The notes beneath the pieces are model-generated. The model worked only from the letters and a program-made list of their open reading frames with translations. It searched no databases and was not told the origin of the DNA. 64,000 nucleotides of DNA from Symbiodinium natans (taxonomy: Eukaryota > Sar > Dinophyceae > Suessiales > Symbiodiniaceae). A program made the position numbers and the translations under genes. The DNA lies in NCBI GenBank assembly GCA_905221605.1, contig CAJNDS010001191.1, forward strand, positions 462,644 to 526,643, given 5' to 3'. This document shows, piece after piece, positions 10,476-21,590 of this stretch (the stretch's first letter is position 1; every line of letters starts with the position of its first letter).

Positions 10476-10884
10476 TTGGGGCATCCCATGAAGTGAAGCT
10501 CGAAGGTTTAAATTTACATCATCTTGGGTCCTTTCCCGCACAAGGCTGAATCTTCGATGCGACCCTAAACTCGAAACCCTGAAAGCCAAACCCAAAAGCC
10601 CAAACCCTAATCCCTACAGACCTAAACCCTAAACCTCATTTGTAAGGAGGTTGTCGGGATGCTACCCTGGTAGGCTGCGATCTTGTTCAGAGTCTTCTTT
10701 GGAGGCACTTCCCCTCTAGCTCAGTCTAACTTCTCCCCATGCCCGAAAACCCCCAACCCCCTCCAAGCCCCGTGACCCGAAAGCAGGCCCCCTAAACCCC
10801 AAACCCCAAACCTGAAACCCTGAACCCTAAACCCTAAACCCTAAACCCTAAACCCTAAACCCTAAACCCTAAACCCTAACCCAG

Positions 10885-10937
10885 GCAGACGCGGCAGGTC
10901 GCCAGCCTGGTTCCTGAGCTCAAGGCGCAAGTCGAGC
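10885..10937 (+). CDS. Gene 1 exon candidate (QTRQVASLVPELKAQVE)
   Basis: After CCAG and a long CCCTAAA array. It encodes QTRQVASLVPELKAQVE, then GTCCCT. TTTAGGG follows about 40 nt later. Confidence 0.65.
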
Positions 10938-11182
10938 GTCCCTGGGATCCTAACGGCCGTCCGTTGGGGTTTCTGTAGGGTTTCACGGGTTTAGGGTTTC
11001 GGGTTTAGGGTTTAGGGTTTAGGGTTTAGGGTTTAGGGACATTCTGGGAAACACAGGAGCGTTCGGGCTCATAGGGGGTTAGAGGGCTTGTAGTGTTCAG
11101 GAGTTCACGGGCATTGTCATAGACTGTGAGGAGTCCGATTAAAACAGTTATCTAGAGCCAGAGGCTCCTAGTTTGGGGGGCG

Positions 11183-11285
11183 CTACTTGGAGGTTCATGG
11201 TACTTATTAACCAAGTATACTTATACCTATAACCCACTTCGTTGAGCGCTCTGTATGGTTCTAAGTGCCATGAACCTCCAAGTAG
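11183..11285. mobile_element. Inverted-repeat element, family D
   Basis: CTACTTGGAGGTTCATGGTACT ... AGTGCCATGAACCTCCAAGTAG, near-perfect terminal inverted repeat of about 22 bp. Its right end (CCAAG) coincides with the likely 3' splice site of the next exon. Confidence 0.85.
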
Positions 11286-11338
11286 AAGCTGAGAAGCAAG
11301 TCACCGATGTCAGTTCGCAGCAGGGCAGGGGCCGACGA
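11283..11338 (+). CDS. Gene 1 exon candidate (EAEKQVTDVSSQQG)
   Basis: The frame after CCAAG reads EAEKQVTDVSSQQGRGR. Its 3' splice AG lies in the terminus of a family D element. Confidence 0.45.
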
Positions 11339-11418
11339 AGTTAATTCCATCAACCCTAAACCCTAAACCCTAAACCCTAAACCCTAAACCCTAAACCCTA
11401 AACCCTAAACCCTAAACC

Positions 11419-11525
11419 TCGGATGTTCCCCCTTATCTAACAACCCTAAACTTGGGATGTTCCCCCTTATGCTAGCAGTCATAAAGAGGATAATATTTAG
11501 TAGGGTGTATCAGGGGAACGTCCAA
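11419..11525. mobile_element. Inverted-repeat element, family C, with duplicated left end
   Basis: GGATGTTCCCCCTTAT occurs at 11421 and again at 11454, separated by a CCCTAAA-containing stretch; the element closes with AGGGGAACGTCC. Confidence 0.6.
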
Positions 11526-11539
11526 GCCCCAAACCTTAT

Positions 11540-13570
11540 AAGGCTTCGAACTTGAGTGCGGCTCTTGAGTACTCGCAGCTTTCGGATTTTGAGCTTCAGG
11601 CTTTCTTGGGTTTTAACTGCCTTCCCTGCTCTAAACCCTAAACCCTAAACCCTAAACCCGCCCGGAAATCTCTAAAGCCTCTGCCAGAAGGGTGGCCCAA
11701 ATCTTCAACCCCAAAGACTGCTAAATGAAGCCTTACTCGTAACTTGAGGACAACCCTGACCCCAAACCCAAAGCCTCTCAAACCCGAACTCCCCTATAAC
11801 CCCCCCAAGGCTTTGAACCCTAAACCCGAAGCCCTAAGCCCTAAACCCGAACCCCTAAACCCTAAACTCTAAGCCCCAAACCCTAAACCCTATCACCCCC
11901 CCTCCAAGGCTTTGGCAAGCAGTGCGTGCAGTGCACCGCAAAGACCGAGGCTTTCGAGGCGCCCATGGCTTGCCGCGGTGGTTCTTAAGGTTTGGGTAAG
12001 TTTTAGGGTTTAGGGTTTACGGGTTTTAGGGTTTAGGATTTAGGGTTTGCAGGCTTTAGGGCTTAGGATTTAGGGTTTAGGGTCTAAGGCTTTATACAGG
12101 GTTCAGGGTGTCTCGATGAGGGCATGAGGGCGCGCGGGTGCCAGCAGCAGCCATGCCATCCTTACCTGAAGGAACTCTCGCTGACGCTTCCCCCCCCCGC
12201 TCGTTTAGGGATTCCTCTCTTTTGATCGTGCTTATGCTTCTTCTTGCATGTCGGAAATTTCGGGAGCTTCGCCTGCTTTAAGATACAAGGGCGTCACACG
12301 AAGCTTCAAGATGTAGATCTGTCCCGGGGTTGGATGGAGTCCATGGCATTCTTGTGAGGCACAGAAGATGAGAGCGAAAGCATCAGGGTACGGATCGGTA
12401 CCGAGGTTGAGCTTTGGGTCTGACTCAAGCTCAAGCACCTTCGAGAATTCCAAACTGCACGGGCCTCTATAGGAAGGGGCTCTATAGGCTTACACGGGCC
12501 CCGAAGACCCACAGAACGCACAAGTTTTGCTGAGTGCGACTTACCCGAAGATTTAGGCTACCTCATGCTAGGGCGTTGCTGCCCCCACGGGCTCACTCAG
12601 TTTAGGGCTCCAGGAGGTCTAGTTTAGTGCCATACCCTCGCAACCTAAGCAGGAAGGTACGCGCAACAGCAAGCCATCGATATTACAGTGCATACCACGA
12701 CATATATATATATATATAGATGTCCACAATAGCCCAATCGTGCCATTGAGGACACTACCCTTGCCCTAAACCCTAAACACCAAACCCTAAACCCTAAACC
12801 CTAAACCCTAAACCCTAAACCCTAAACCCTAAACCCTTAAGGGTGGGGAGGGCAACTCTCCCAACTATCCTCGAAGCAAAGCTCATGGGTCGCCACCCCC
12901 AAAACCCGCAAAGCCCCCAACATCCTCCGGGTTTAGGGTTTAGGGTTTAGGGTTTAGGGTTTAGGGTTTAGGGTTAGGGGTTTAGGGTTTAGGGTTTAGG
13001 GCTTAGGGTTTAGGGTTTAGGGTTGGGGGTTCAGGGTTTGTAGGCTTATACGTGTATAGGGTTTATTTAAGGTCAGGGATTTAGGGTTTGTAGGTTTATA
13101 GGTTTATAGGGTTTAGGGTTAGGGTTTATACAACAGACGGCGGAGAAAACTGCAGAGTGCTGGCGAGGTACGTTTGGACCTCACTCGCACGAGCCTTGGC
13201 TTGCATGGGGTGCAAAGCCGTAGGGGATCAACCCAATGAAAGACCGAGCTTTGGCGAACCCATCTCCGCCCTCAACCCTATAGAGCCTTAGGTTCTATAC
13301 AAATTTTATGAACCCTAAACCCCCACAGCCTGGTAACACCCAATTCTTTTGCATCCCAGGAAGACGTATTTTTTCTGGGTTAAGGGTTTAGGGTTTAGGA
13401 TTTAGGGTTTAGGGTTTAAAGTCTCGTCCTTTCTATACCAGTTGCTCCACTGGGCAATGCCGTAGTCAAGCGATCATCTTCTCATCGGCTTGAGTATTGT
13501 TATCTCAGAGACTTTGTCCCTTTTGCTTCGAGTTCCTAGAGTTTAGGGCGTTACGGCATATAGGGGTTGG
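11540..13570. other. Exon-poor intron stretch
   Basis: CCCTAAA-type arrays at 11632 and 11810-11890, a possible cysteine-containing exon near 11915-11990 whose frame cannot be decided, G-rich arrays at 12000-12090 and 12930-13040, a CCCTAAA array at 12765-12836, and a short (TA)n run at 12705. No confident coding sequence. Confidence 0.5.
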
Positions 13571-13576
13571 GTTTAG

Positions 13577-13644
13577 CTGCACTTAGCCAGCTGCACGCAG
13601 CCAAGGAACGTGGACACGCAAGAGCAGCATCACGGCCGCATTTG
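13577..13644 (+). CDS. Gene 1 exon candidate (LSQLHAAKERGHARAAS)
   Basis: Between GTTTAG and GTGTCC. It encodes ALSQLHAAKERGHARAASRP, a basic helix. Confidence 0.55.
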
Positions 13645-13879
13645 GTGTCCATAGGTTCCCTGAATCAGAGCATGTCTGCCCTAAACCCTAAACCCTAAAC
13701 GGCCATCAACCCTAAACCCTAATCCCTAAACCCTAATCCCTAAACCCTAAACCCTAAACCCTAAACGGCCTTAAACCGCATGGGATGTGGCGGGGGCCCG
13801 AAACCCCAAGCGTTACCTCCATCCTCACAAACCCTTCAGACCCTGAAGCCCTCCGTCCCCTGAACCATCCCGAAGCCCA

Positions 13880-14476
13880 AAACCCTCAAGCCCAAGCCCT
13901 ATAAATCTTAAACCCTGAACCCTAAGACCCTAAGGCCTAAAACCCTAAAACCCCAAAGATGTGGCAAGGCCTATAAATCTTAAGCCCAAAACCCTAAAAC
14001 CCTAAGCCCTAAAACCCTAAATCCCTAAACCCAAAACGCAAACCCCAAACCCTAAACCCTAAACCCTAAACCCCTAAAACCCTCAACCCCAAACCCTAAG
14101 CCCTTAAACCCAAAAAACCCTACAAACCCACTACTGTGACAAGGCCTATAAGTCTTAAGCCCTACACCCTAAAACCCTACGCCCTAAAACCCTTAAACCC
14201 TGCAACCCCAAACCCTTAAACCCTAAAACCCTTAAACCCTTAAACCCTCAAACCCTAAAACCCTACAACCCCAAACCCTAAAACCCTAAAACCCTAAAAC
14301 CCTAAAACCCTAAAACCCTAAAACCCTGAAACCCTAAAACCCTAAAACCCTAAAACCCTTAAACCCTTAAACCCTTAAACCCTTAAACCCTTAAAACCTT
14401 AAACCCTAAAACCCTTAAACCCTTAAACCCTAAAACCCTTAAACCCTTAAACCCTAAAACCCTTAAACCCTAAAAC
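13880..14476. repeat. Degenerate CCCTAAA / CCCTAAAA / CCCTTAAA array
   Basis: About 600 bp of C-rich telomere-like units. Octamers (CCCTAAAA, then CCCTTAAA) dominate locally in blocks, which shows local homogenisation of variants. Confidence 0.95.
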
Positions 14477-14495
14477 CCCCCAAAAATGTGGCAAG

Positions 14496-14577
14496 GCGCC
14501 TGCAGGCCTTGTCCGAGCGCGTTGAGAAAGGCCTGGCGCGGAGCCACCTCGCGCTGCCGAGCTCGGGAGGCCTGGGC
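14496..14577 (+). CDS. Gene 1 exon candidate (RLQALSERVEKGLARSHL)
   Basis: After GGCAAG; encodes RLQALSERVEKGLARSHLAL then PSSGGLG, followed by GTGGCT. Upstream C-rich array, downstream G-rich array. One of the clearest exons of this gene. Confidence 0.7.
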
Positions 14578-14865
14578 GTGGCTTGAGAAGTTTGTTAGGG
14601 TTTAGGGTTTAGGGTTTAGGGTTTAGGGTTTTAGGGTTTTAGGGTTTTAGGGTTTTAGGGTTTTAGGGTTTAGGGTTTAGGGTTTAGGGTTAGGAGTTTA
14701 AGGTTTAGGATACGGCTTTAGGGTTTGGAGTTTAGGGTTTAGAGTTTAGGATTGTTTCTAGGCTTTGGGGTTCCCAATGCTCTCTTTGCAGGAGGACTTT
14801 TTGAGGCCTTAAAACCCTAAGACCCTACATCCTAAAACCCAACAACCTGCGCAAATCTTTAGCAG

Positions 14866-14911
14866 GCCCTCTCTTGGGCCAGGCTTATCGGGACGCTGCG
14901 CCTGGCAGATG
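14866..14911 (+). CDS. Gene 1 exon candidate (ALSWARLIGTLRLADG)
   Basis: After TTTAGCAG and in phase with the exon ending at 14577. It encodes ALSWARLIGTLRLAD and is followed at once by a TTTAGGG array. Confidence 0.6.
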
Positions 14912-14997
14912 GGGGTTTGGGGTTTAGGGTTTAGGGTTTAGGGTTTAGGGTTTAGGGTTTAGGGTTTAGGATAGGGCTTTAGGGTTTGCCATCTGCA

Positions 14998-15046
14998 GAG
15001 AGGGAAGGGTGACTTGAAAGCCGAGCAAGCAGAAAGGGGGGGAGGT
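14998..15046 (+). CDS. Gene 1 exon candidate (KGDLKAEQAERG)
   Basis: After CTGCAG the frame reads RGKGDLKAEQAERGG before GTCAGC. Weak: short and low-complexity. Confidence 0.4.
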
Positions 15047-15266
15047 CAGCTGCTACCGGCCAGGCAGCCATGCAATGCAACACCAGCGTGGCTGGCTACA
15101 GAACAGCAAGTTCAGCAAAAGCACTAGAATGAAGGATATCTCTGAGCAAACCCTAAACCTTAAACCCTAAACCCTAAACGTGTGATCAAGATTGACCTGG
15201 GATCCTGTAGTTGTGTCTGCGTGGCTGACGGTCCGAAGGGCTTTGTGTTTAGGGTTTAGGGTTTAG

Positions 15267-15596
15267 GGATGTTCCCCCTTATACTACTTGGAGGTTCATG
15301 CTACTTCTTGACCAATGATAACTGTTCATGGTAGGGTATAGGGTTTAGGGCTTAGGGTTTAGGGTTTAGGGTTTAGGGTTTAGGGTTTAGGGTTTAGGGT
15401 ACTTCTTGACCAATGACAACTGTACTTATAACCCACTTATAAGCCCCTTATAGGTGCCCTAACAAGGTTATAGGTACAGTTATATACGTACAGTTGTAGC
15501 TGGTTAAAAAAGTACAGTGAACCTCCAAGTAGCAGTCCTGAATAGGGATGATTAGTACACCCCTATTACGATCCCTCTTCAGGAGCTGCTAGGTTT
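15267..15596. mobile_element. Nested elements: family D inserted in family C, with TTTAGGG array inside
   Basis: The family C left end (GGATGTTCCCCCTTATACTA) runs to 15285 and its right half resumes at CAGTCCTGAATAGGG (15533). Between them lies a complete family D element (15283-15532, CTACTTGGAGGTTCATG ... TGAACCTCCAAGTAG). Inside D a TTTAGGG array (about 15335-15398) is flanked by direct copies of TACTTCTTGACCAATGA (15302 and 15400). Confidence 0.8.
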
Positions 15597-15967
15597 AGGG
15601 CTTAGGGTTTAGGGTTTAGGGTTTAGGGTTTAGGGTTTAGGGTGTAGGGTTTAGGGTTGAGCATCCCAAGCAGAAACAGTCGTTCTGAGTAAGCCCAAAT
15701 AACTTAGGGACTGGGTTGGTAACCTTTGACTTAAACAGAGTCCTACTATATATAGACGGTCAACCCTTTTCTGGGCTAGGGTATTCAGCCCTATAAGATG
15801 ACGGCCTATAGCCCCAAGATATCAGCGGGTATGATGCTGGGTACGTTGAGGGGTTGGGGCACCTATGTTAGGGTCCCCAAATCCTAAACCCTAAGCCCTA
15901 AACCCTAAACCCTAAACCCTAAACCCTTTGGTATTCAGCCCCTCCTGTGATCCCCTGGCCGCGGCAG

Positions 15968-16046
15968 GAGCATCTTGCGCTGTGCCGGGTGAGAAGCCCG
16001 GGCTGTTCCAGAAGCCGAAGCAAGTCCACTTCGCATCTCGGCGCAG
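15968..16046 (+). CDS. Gene 1 exon candidate (PGEKPGLFQKPKQVHF)
   Basis: After CGGCAG the frame reads ASCAVPGEKPGLFQKPKQVH then FASRRR, before GACCCT. CCCTAAA lies upstream and, unusually, also downstream. Confidence 0.5.
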
Positions 16047-16684
16047 GGACCCTAAACCCTAAACCCTAAACCCTAAACCCTAAACCCTAAAGCCTAAACC
16101 CTAAACCCTAAACCCTAAACCCTAAACCCTAAACCCTAAACCATCCAAAACCCCATGCCCTAGACCCTAACCCTAAACCCCCTGTGAGCTCAGACCCTAA
16201 GTCCCCAAAACCCTTTGCTTGGGACCTCACTCACCCTAAACCCTAAACCCTAAAGGCTTCAGATCCGAAGCAAGGGCTGGAACTTATGTGTCGTTGGGTG
16301 CAGTGGCCAAAATCTAATGATTCTTTAAACTCAAGGGCTTCGAGTTTAGGCTTAGAAGGCAGAATTGAGATTTAGTCGCAGGGTCTTACCACCATCAAGC
16401 CACAAGCCGTAGGCCCTAAATCGTGAACCCCACCTACCTAGGGACCCCCAACTACCCCTACTGGGGACTTCAAGTGCAGGGCCCTAAAGAGAAGGTACTG
16501 GCAAGGCATATTCCGGCGTAGAACCCCAGACCCTAAGCCCAAAAACCCTATAAAGCCCATTGTCCCTAAACCCATAAAACCATATACCCTAAAACCGAAG
16601 GCGCTTAGCCTCAAAGGCCCCTGGCCCTAGCTTAGGGTTTGGGGCTTAGGGTTTAGGGTTTAGGGTCTAGGATTTAGGGTTTAG

Positions 16685-16695
16685 GTGTGTGTGTG

Positions 16696-16730
<35 letters not shown>

Positions 16731-16731
16731 G
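16685..16731. repeat. (GT)n microsatellite
   Basis: About 23 GT units with one interruption. Confidence 0.95.
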
Positions 16732-16804
16732 TGAGGCTGCTGCCTCGGGAGATCTGCTGCCAACGCTGCTGCCAAAGGCCATGTAGCACCTCGCATGGCT
16801 AGGA

Positions 16805-16895
16805 CTTGCCCAGTAGTACCCTTTACCCGCTTGTTTTGGACCATTCAAAATAGTGTACCCTTTTCTAAATTTAATATGCTTACCGGGCTACCAAG
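16805..16895. mobile_element. Inverted-repeat element, family A
   Basis: CTTGCCCAGTAGTACCCTTTA ... TTACCGGGCTACCAAG; diverged inner stem. Confidence 0.65.
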
Positions 16896-17475
16896 CGCTC
16901 CTCCCCCTTGCGCATATGTAATTTCATTTGCTATAAGATTTCGCTTATTCGTTTACATATATATGTATGTATGTATATATATATATATACCGATGCCGCC
17001 AAGAGGAACAACACTCGGGTTTCTGGGTAGGTTCTATGTAGGCACAAACCAGGGTGGCAGCAGCGCTCTAGCAAGCCCCCATCTTTCAAGATCTAAGGGT
17101 AGTTACATGGTCCAGACCCCTAATATACCCCTTATGCACCCTTGTAGAACCCCGGGCCCAGAACTCCTTTAAATAATGTAAGGGACCGTATTAAGGGACC
17201 ATGAAACGGCTCTTAGACAAACTCTTCGTTTTCACCATTCTAAGTTTCATGTAGGCGTTAGGTCTAGGTTTTAGGGTTTAGGGCACAAAAGAAACTTGAG
17301 TGTGTCTTCCAAAAGAGTTCAAACAGGCCATGGTTTCGCTCCACTCTCAAGTCCGCCGCAGAGGGTTGAGGGTCCAACTGCTGCCCTTACTAGACTTAAA
17401 GGCCCTAAACCCTAAACCTTCTCACTCGACCAAAGTCCCAAGCACAACGGCCAGGAGCCCTTCTTCTCACTGCAG

Positions 17476-17510
17476 AGCGCCAAGGTGTCGCAGAAGCTGG
17501 ACACCTGGCA
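17476..17510 (+). CDS. Gene 1 exon candidate (SAKVSQKLDTW)
   Basis: Between CTGCAG and GTAAAT, both good splice consensus. Encodes SAKVSQKLDTW. The ORF that runs through it from 17300 ignores these splice sites. Confidence 0.6.
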
Positions 17511-17863
17511 GTAAATTTCCACCTGATATTCTATATCTCTCAACTTTATCGGCCCTAAACCCGAAGCATTTCAAAGCATGTTTAAGCTTGTTGCCTTAAA
17601 ACCCTAAATTCCGGGGGGTTTAGGGTTTAGGGGTTTAGGGGCTTAGGGTTTAGGGTTTTTGCATGCACCAGGCCAACTGCGCTGCGCTCACGACGAGAAA
17701 GCAGCAGTAGGTTTTACTTTGGGTGCCCTAAACCCTGAACCCGAGTTTGGGTGCTGAGAAAGGTAAACAGAAGTTGGATTGAGTATAGCAATATAGTGTA
17801 GTTTAGCTTTTAAGATACTAGAACGTATCAATGTTTGGGGCTTACATGTCCCGAACCCTCAAT

Positions 17864-17948
17864 CCTTGTCATAGCTGGGTACCATTTACTTAAACCCAAC
17901 AAGGATTATCACTTTAGATTTTCAATATTTTTCCCAACCATGAACTAG
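17864..17948. mobile_element. Inverted-repeat element, family E
   Basis: CTTGTCATAGCTGGGTACCA ... TTCCCAACCATGAACTAG. Its last two bases (AG, 17947-17948) are the probable 3' splice site of the next exon, as expected of an introner-type element. Confidence 0.7.
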
Positions 17949-18039
17949 CAATGGCCGAGTTGCACAGGTGTCAGGCCCCTGAGCCCCATGGGCAAGAGCT
18001 GTGTCGGCTGCGGCTTCTGCCGTTTGCAAAACCGAAGCG
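17949..18039 (+). CDS. Gene 1 exon candidate (MAELHRCQAPEPHGQEL)
   Basis: Starts right at the end of a family E element. Encodes MAELHRCQAPEPHGQELCRL then RLLPFAKPK, ending at GTCTAG; TTTAGGG follows immediately. The methionine is internal in this reading, although a true start cannot be excluded. Confidence 0.5.
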
Positions 18040-18110
18040 GTCTAGGGTTTAGGGTTTAGGGTTTAGGGTTGAAGCCCCAACCCCCGACCCTAAACCCTAC
18101 ACCCTAAACT

Positions 18111-18177
18111 ACTGTTTGCCGACGAACCCCCCAAAGAATGAAAACATTCTTCCCTATAAGGGTAGTGTTTTTTGTTT

Positions 18178-18221
<44 letters not shown>

Positions 18222-18291
18222 GGGTGTGGGGGGGGGGTGGGGGTGTGTGGGGGGGGGGAGGGGGGGGTTCTGAAGCGAATGATAGTAAACA
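18111..18291. mobile_element. Inverted-repeat element, family B, with long G tract
   Basis: ACTGTTTGCCGACGAACCCC ... GGTTCTGAAGCGAATGATAG. The right arm holds T12 and then about 80 nt that are nearly all G (18187-18268), the longest G tract in the window. ORFs here are homopolymer by-products. Confidence 0.75.
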
Positions 18292-18318
18292 AAAACACCG
18301 AGCACATGTCCATCTCAG

Positions 18319-18358
18319 GATGAGCTCTGCGCCAAGCTCCCGCCCAAGGTGCAGGATG
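18319..18358 (+). CDS. Gene 1 exon candidate (DELCAKLPPKVQD)
   Basis: Between ATCTCAG and GTTTAG. Encodes DELCAKLPPKVQD. The 5' splice site is a GTTTAGG, i.e. telomere-repeat-like. Confidence 0.55.
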
Positions 18359-18780
18359 GTTTAGGCTTGGGTTTTGGTGTTAGGACCCTCCGAATGAATG
18401 TCGGGGTGTTAGGATTTACGTAGGACATCCAGGGCTGCCCGAACCCTAGATCCCTGAACCCCGGAAGACATAAGAAGAGCTCCTACCTCACATTGAGCTT
18501 ACCTTGGCCATTGAAAGACAAACTTGCTAAGAGCCCGCGAGGCAAGCACTCCATGAGTTCGGTAAACCACATTTACCCTAAACCCTTCTGGGGTTTAAGA
18601 GGGTTCAGGAATTGGGGTTTAGGGATATTTTGTTTCTCCCTTTTATGGGAGTTGGGGGTACTGCCCCATAAGCTCCACCATCCCTAAACCCCAAAGCGCC
18701 CAAAAAACCCTTAACCTCAAACCCTGAACCCTAAACCTTAAACCCTCAGTTTGCCCAACAGTACTCAACATGTCGGGGAG

Positions 18781-18850
18781 GTGACCTCTACGGAGCCTCC
18801 GGCGAAGAACCAGGATGATGATAAGCTGCAGGCTCGGTTTGGAGCGTGGG
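18781..18850 (+). CDS. Gene 1 exon candidate (VTSTEPPAKNQDDDKLQ)
   Basis: After GGGGAG. Encodes VTSTEPPAKNQDDDKLQARF then GAW, ending at a GC (GCGCCC). Confidence 0.55.
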
Positions 18851-19276
18851 GCGCCCCTAAACTACCTAATCCTCCCAACCCTACACCCTAAACCCTAGCC
18901 CACCTAACCCTAAACCCCAAACCCTGAAGCTTGAACCCCCTAAACCCTAAACCCCCTAAACCCTAAACCCTAAGCCCTAAACCACCTATTTCCCTAAACC
19001 CTAGAAGCTTTCTCAACCACCTTCTTGAAGCGCGCCCACACTCCGACAGCCTCCCATCCTCACAGCTGGGCAGGAGCCGTGCATCCCAAAGCCTGCTTTG
19101 CATGCTTGGTTTTTGCATTCTTGGGGTTTAGACACTATCAGCCCTAAACCCTAAACCCTAAACCCTAAACCCTAAACCCTAAGGATTTAGGAGTTCGGGT
19201 TTGGGGGGGCTTCCAAGCGAGTCCCCGCAGGTACCGTCCGGCGCGGAAGCTTCAGCAGCCAAGGCTTGGCTTCCTG

Positions 19277-19369
19277 CTTAGTAGTAGAGTAGGTAACCTT
19301 TAACCTTTTTGGGTTACTTTATTCCTCTTATAATCCCAAAGGTTAACCTTTAAAACCCCTAGGTACTGG
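19277..19369. mobile_element. Inverted-repeat element, family F, copy 2
   Basis: Identical to 7438-7531. It directly follows a likely exon (about 19230-19276, VPSGAEASAAKAWLP), so the element starts near an exon boundary. Confidence 0.85.
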
Positions 19370-20094
19370 ACAACTAAGCCTGCATGGAAGTCGAACCCCA
19401 GAACCCCGGAACCCCAAAGCTTTTGCAACATCCTTTGGTGTAGGGCTTAGGGTTTAGGGATTGAGGGTTGAGGGTTTAGGTTGCTGGTTCAGGTTCCGGT
19501 AGGGTTGCAGAAAAAGGCTCCTGGTACATCTCCTCAGCGGCCAAGTTCACACATCCTAGGCGTTTAATTGGGCATTTCCCAACATAGAGGGGCTCCTTTT
19601 GAAACCGGGTAATCTCTGAGGGTAGCCTCATGGGCCCACTATATGGTCCCGAGTCCCTAGCCTCCTTTGAAGGGTTCGGATGTATCGGCCCTTAATTTGC
19701 ATAGGGTATATAAGGGGAATGTAAGGGGTACTCTTTGAAAGGCCCATACTTAGGGTCCATGTAACTACCCTTAGAAAAAGATTGAGACTCGTAATTACCC
19801 CCTTGTACCCCGAAAGGTTCCCCTTAATGCACGTCTAATATGGCCCTTACATTACCTGTGGGATCTTGAAAATGTGTCCCAGGGTACAACCTTAAGGGCC
19901 CGAGGTAAAAACCCCTAGAGATAAGTAGCCCTGTTCTGGAAACCCTAACCCTAAACAACCTTTCCAAGTATGTATATGGTGGGATCTCTAAATTGTAGTC
20001 CCTTTCTGGGTACCCTAAGCAAGAGGGGCCGCCTCATACTTTAGAGAAATGACTGTATCATCGCTAGATGTTGAGCTCCTTAACAAAGCTGGAG

Positions 20095-20154
20095 GACGCT
20101 CCAAGTGACGGGGATGCTGCGGAGAAGACACCGCTGCCTAGCCGCAGCATAGGG
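20095..20154 (+). CDS. Gene 1 last exon candidate (DAPSDGDAAEKTPLPSRS)
   Basis: After GGAG; encodes DAPSDGDAAEKTPLPSRSIG, then GTTTGC. Exactly 20 codons. It resembles a disordered, phosphorylatable tail or linker. Confidence 0.5.
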
Positions 20155-21439
20155 GTTTGCTGTAGTGTTTCGGGCTTTGGGGATCGGATTCCGATTTAGG
20201 GTCTCTTGGGTACTTCTAGGGTTCCCATATTAGGGTTTCAGGTTGAGGTTATCAGGGTTTGCAACGGCTTCTTACCTCCTGGAGTGCAGCGCAGATCTGC
20301 AGTTCCCGGCCCAGAAGAAAGCAAAAACAAATCTGATAAAGCAAAAACAAATCCGATACTTGTACTGTTTAGGGTTCAGGGTTCAGGGTTCAGGGTTTAG
20401 GGTTTAGGGTTTGTTCTGTGACCCGGGGAGGCTGGGCCGTGCGGTGCACGTGTAGATCAAGGAAGTTCACGTGGCCAGATATGCTTCGAAAGGTCTGACT
20501 ATGTGATTAGAACACGGCCGTTGCACATTGAGGGCACAACTAGGGACCATGTGTTAGAGAGACGACTGTTCGTGGGCAGACAGAGTTAGCAATCTCCAAA
20601 CGCTGTCCAAGCACAGTGTCAAGCATTCGCGCCTGAACGTCACTTGCATACAACACAAATTAGAGGATCCCCTGAGCACCAGAGTAGGAATTGAGGTTAT
20701 TATAGATTCTGGCCCCGGGTACCAGTTTGGAATCATATTTAACATCTTTCATTGCTTGATGCTGTACACACTTTTGGGCACGGTTGAGAGCAGCCATATC
20801 CACTCAAAGCGTCATACAGAGGGAACGAAGGGTGTCCAATTCCTCAGAAAATTGTTAACGCTGCGCGACCCAGCAAAGCCAGCTCTTCGGAGGGAAGGGC
20901 AGGGTGGGACCCTAAGCTCGAGGCCCTAAACCCTAAACCCTAAACCCCAAACCCTAAACCCTAAACCCTAAACCCTAACAATGGTGGGGGCGTGAGGGGG
21001 CTTCGGGGAGGTGATGGGGGAGTAGTGTAGCTGAAGGGGAGGAGGGGGCGTAGGGGGGAGGAGTGAGAAAACGCTCTGGTCCCCTTGAGGGGGTTGGTAG
21101 TGGGGGTACCTGCATTATCTATCCAAACACCTACGACCACAAACCTGGGCGGATGTCTCAAGCTCGCAAGCTTAGTCCCCAACAGGGCACATCCTGGGAA
21201 CCCTAAACCCTAAACCCTAAACCCTAAACCCTAAACCCTAAACCCTAAACCCTAAACCCTACACCCTAAACCCTAAACCCTACACCCTATACCCTAAACC
21301 CTAAACCCTAAGTGGAGAGTGTCGCAGCTCTGAGGCCGGCATCCCCTGCGCCACGGCAGCCATCCCATCGTCCTAGTGTGAGGGTTGCGGGATTCGGGTT
21401 TAGGGGCTTCGGGGCTTCGGGGCTTCGGGTTTAGGGTTT

Positions 21440-21590
21440 AGGGTTTAGGCTTAGGGGCTTAGGGGCTTAGGGGCTTAGGGGCTTAGGGGCTTAGGGGCTC
21501 AGGGGCTTCAGGGCTTAGGGTTTGGGGGCTTAGGGGCTTAGAGGCTTAGGGGCTTAGGGGCTTAGGGGCTTAGGGGCTTAGGGGCTGGGG
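21440..21590. repeat. (GGGGCTTA)n array
   Basis: About 17 octamers of GGGGCTTA with a few point variants, grading from TTTAGGG and GGGGCTTC units. A telomere-like variant amplified locally. Confidence 0.9.

Larger units (their letters stand above)
157..20154 (+). other. Gene 1 locus: long coiled-coil-type protein, many short exons
   Basis: About 25 short + strand exon candidates are strung along 20 kb, separated by introns full of CCCTAAA/TTTAGGG arrays and inverted-repeat elements. Read in the frame that stays open between AG and GT/GC/GA, most encode charged, leucine-spaced helices (for example ERLAK, AEELEGRFAKLETL, SQLARLEAF, ISELRARLED), as expected for a long coiled coil. I do not recognise a named family. 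No start codon or DinoSL-like leader was found, so the 5' end probably lies before the window. The exon set is certainly incomplete, several phases are unresolved, and more than one gene could be present. The composition is seen in the sequence; the single-gene model is inference. Confidence 0.55.
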
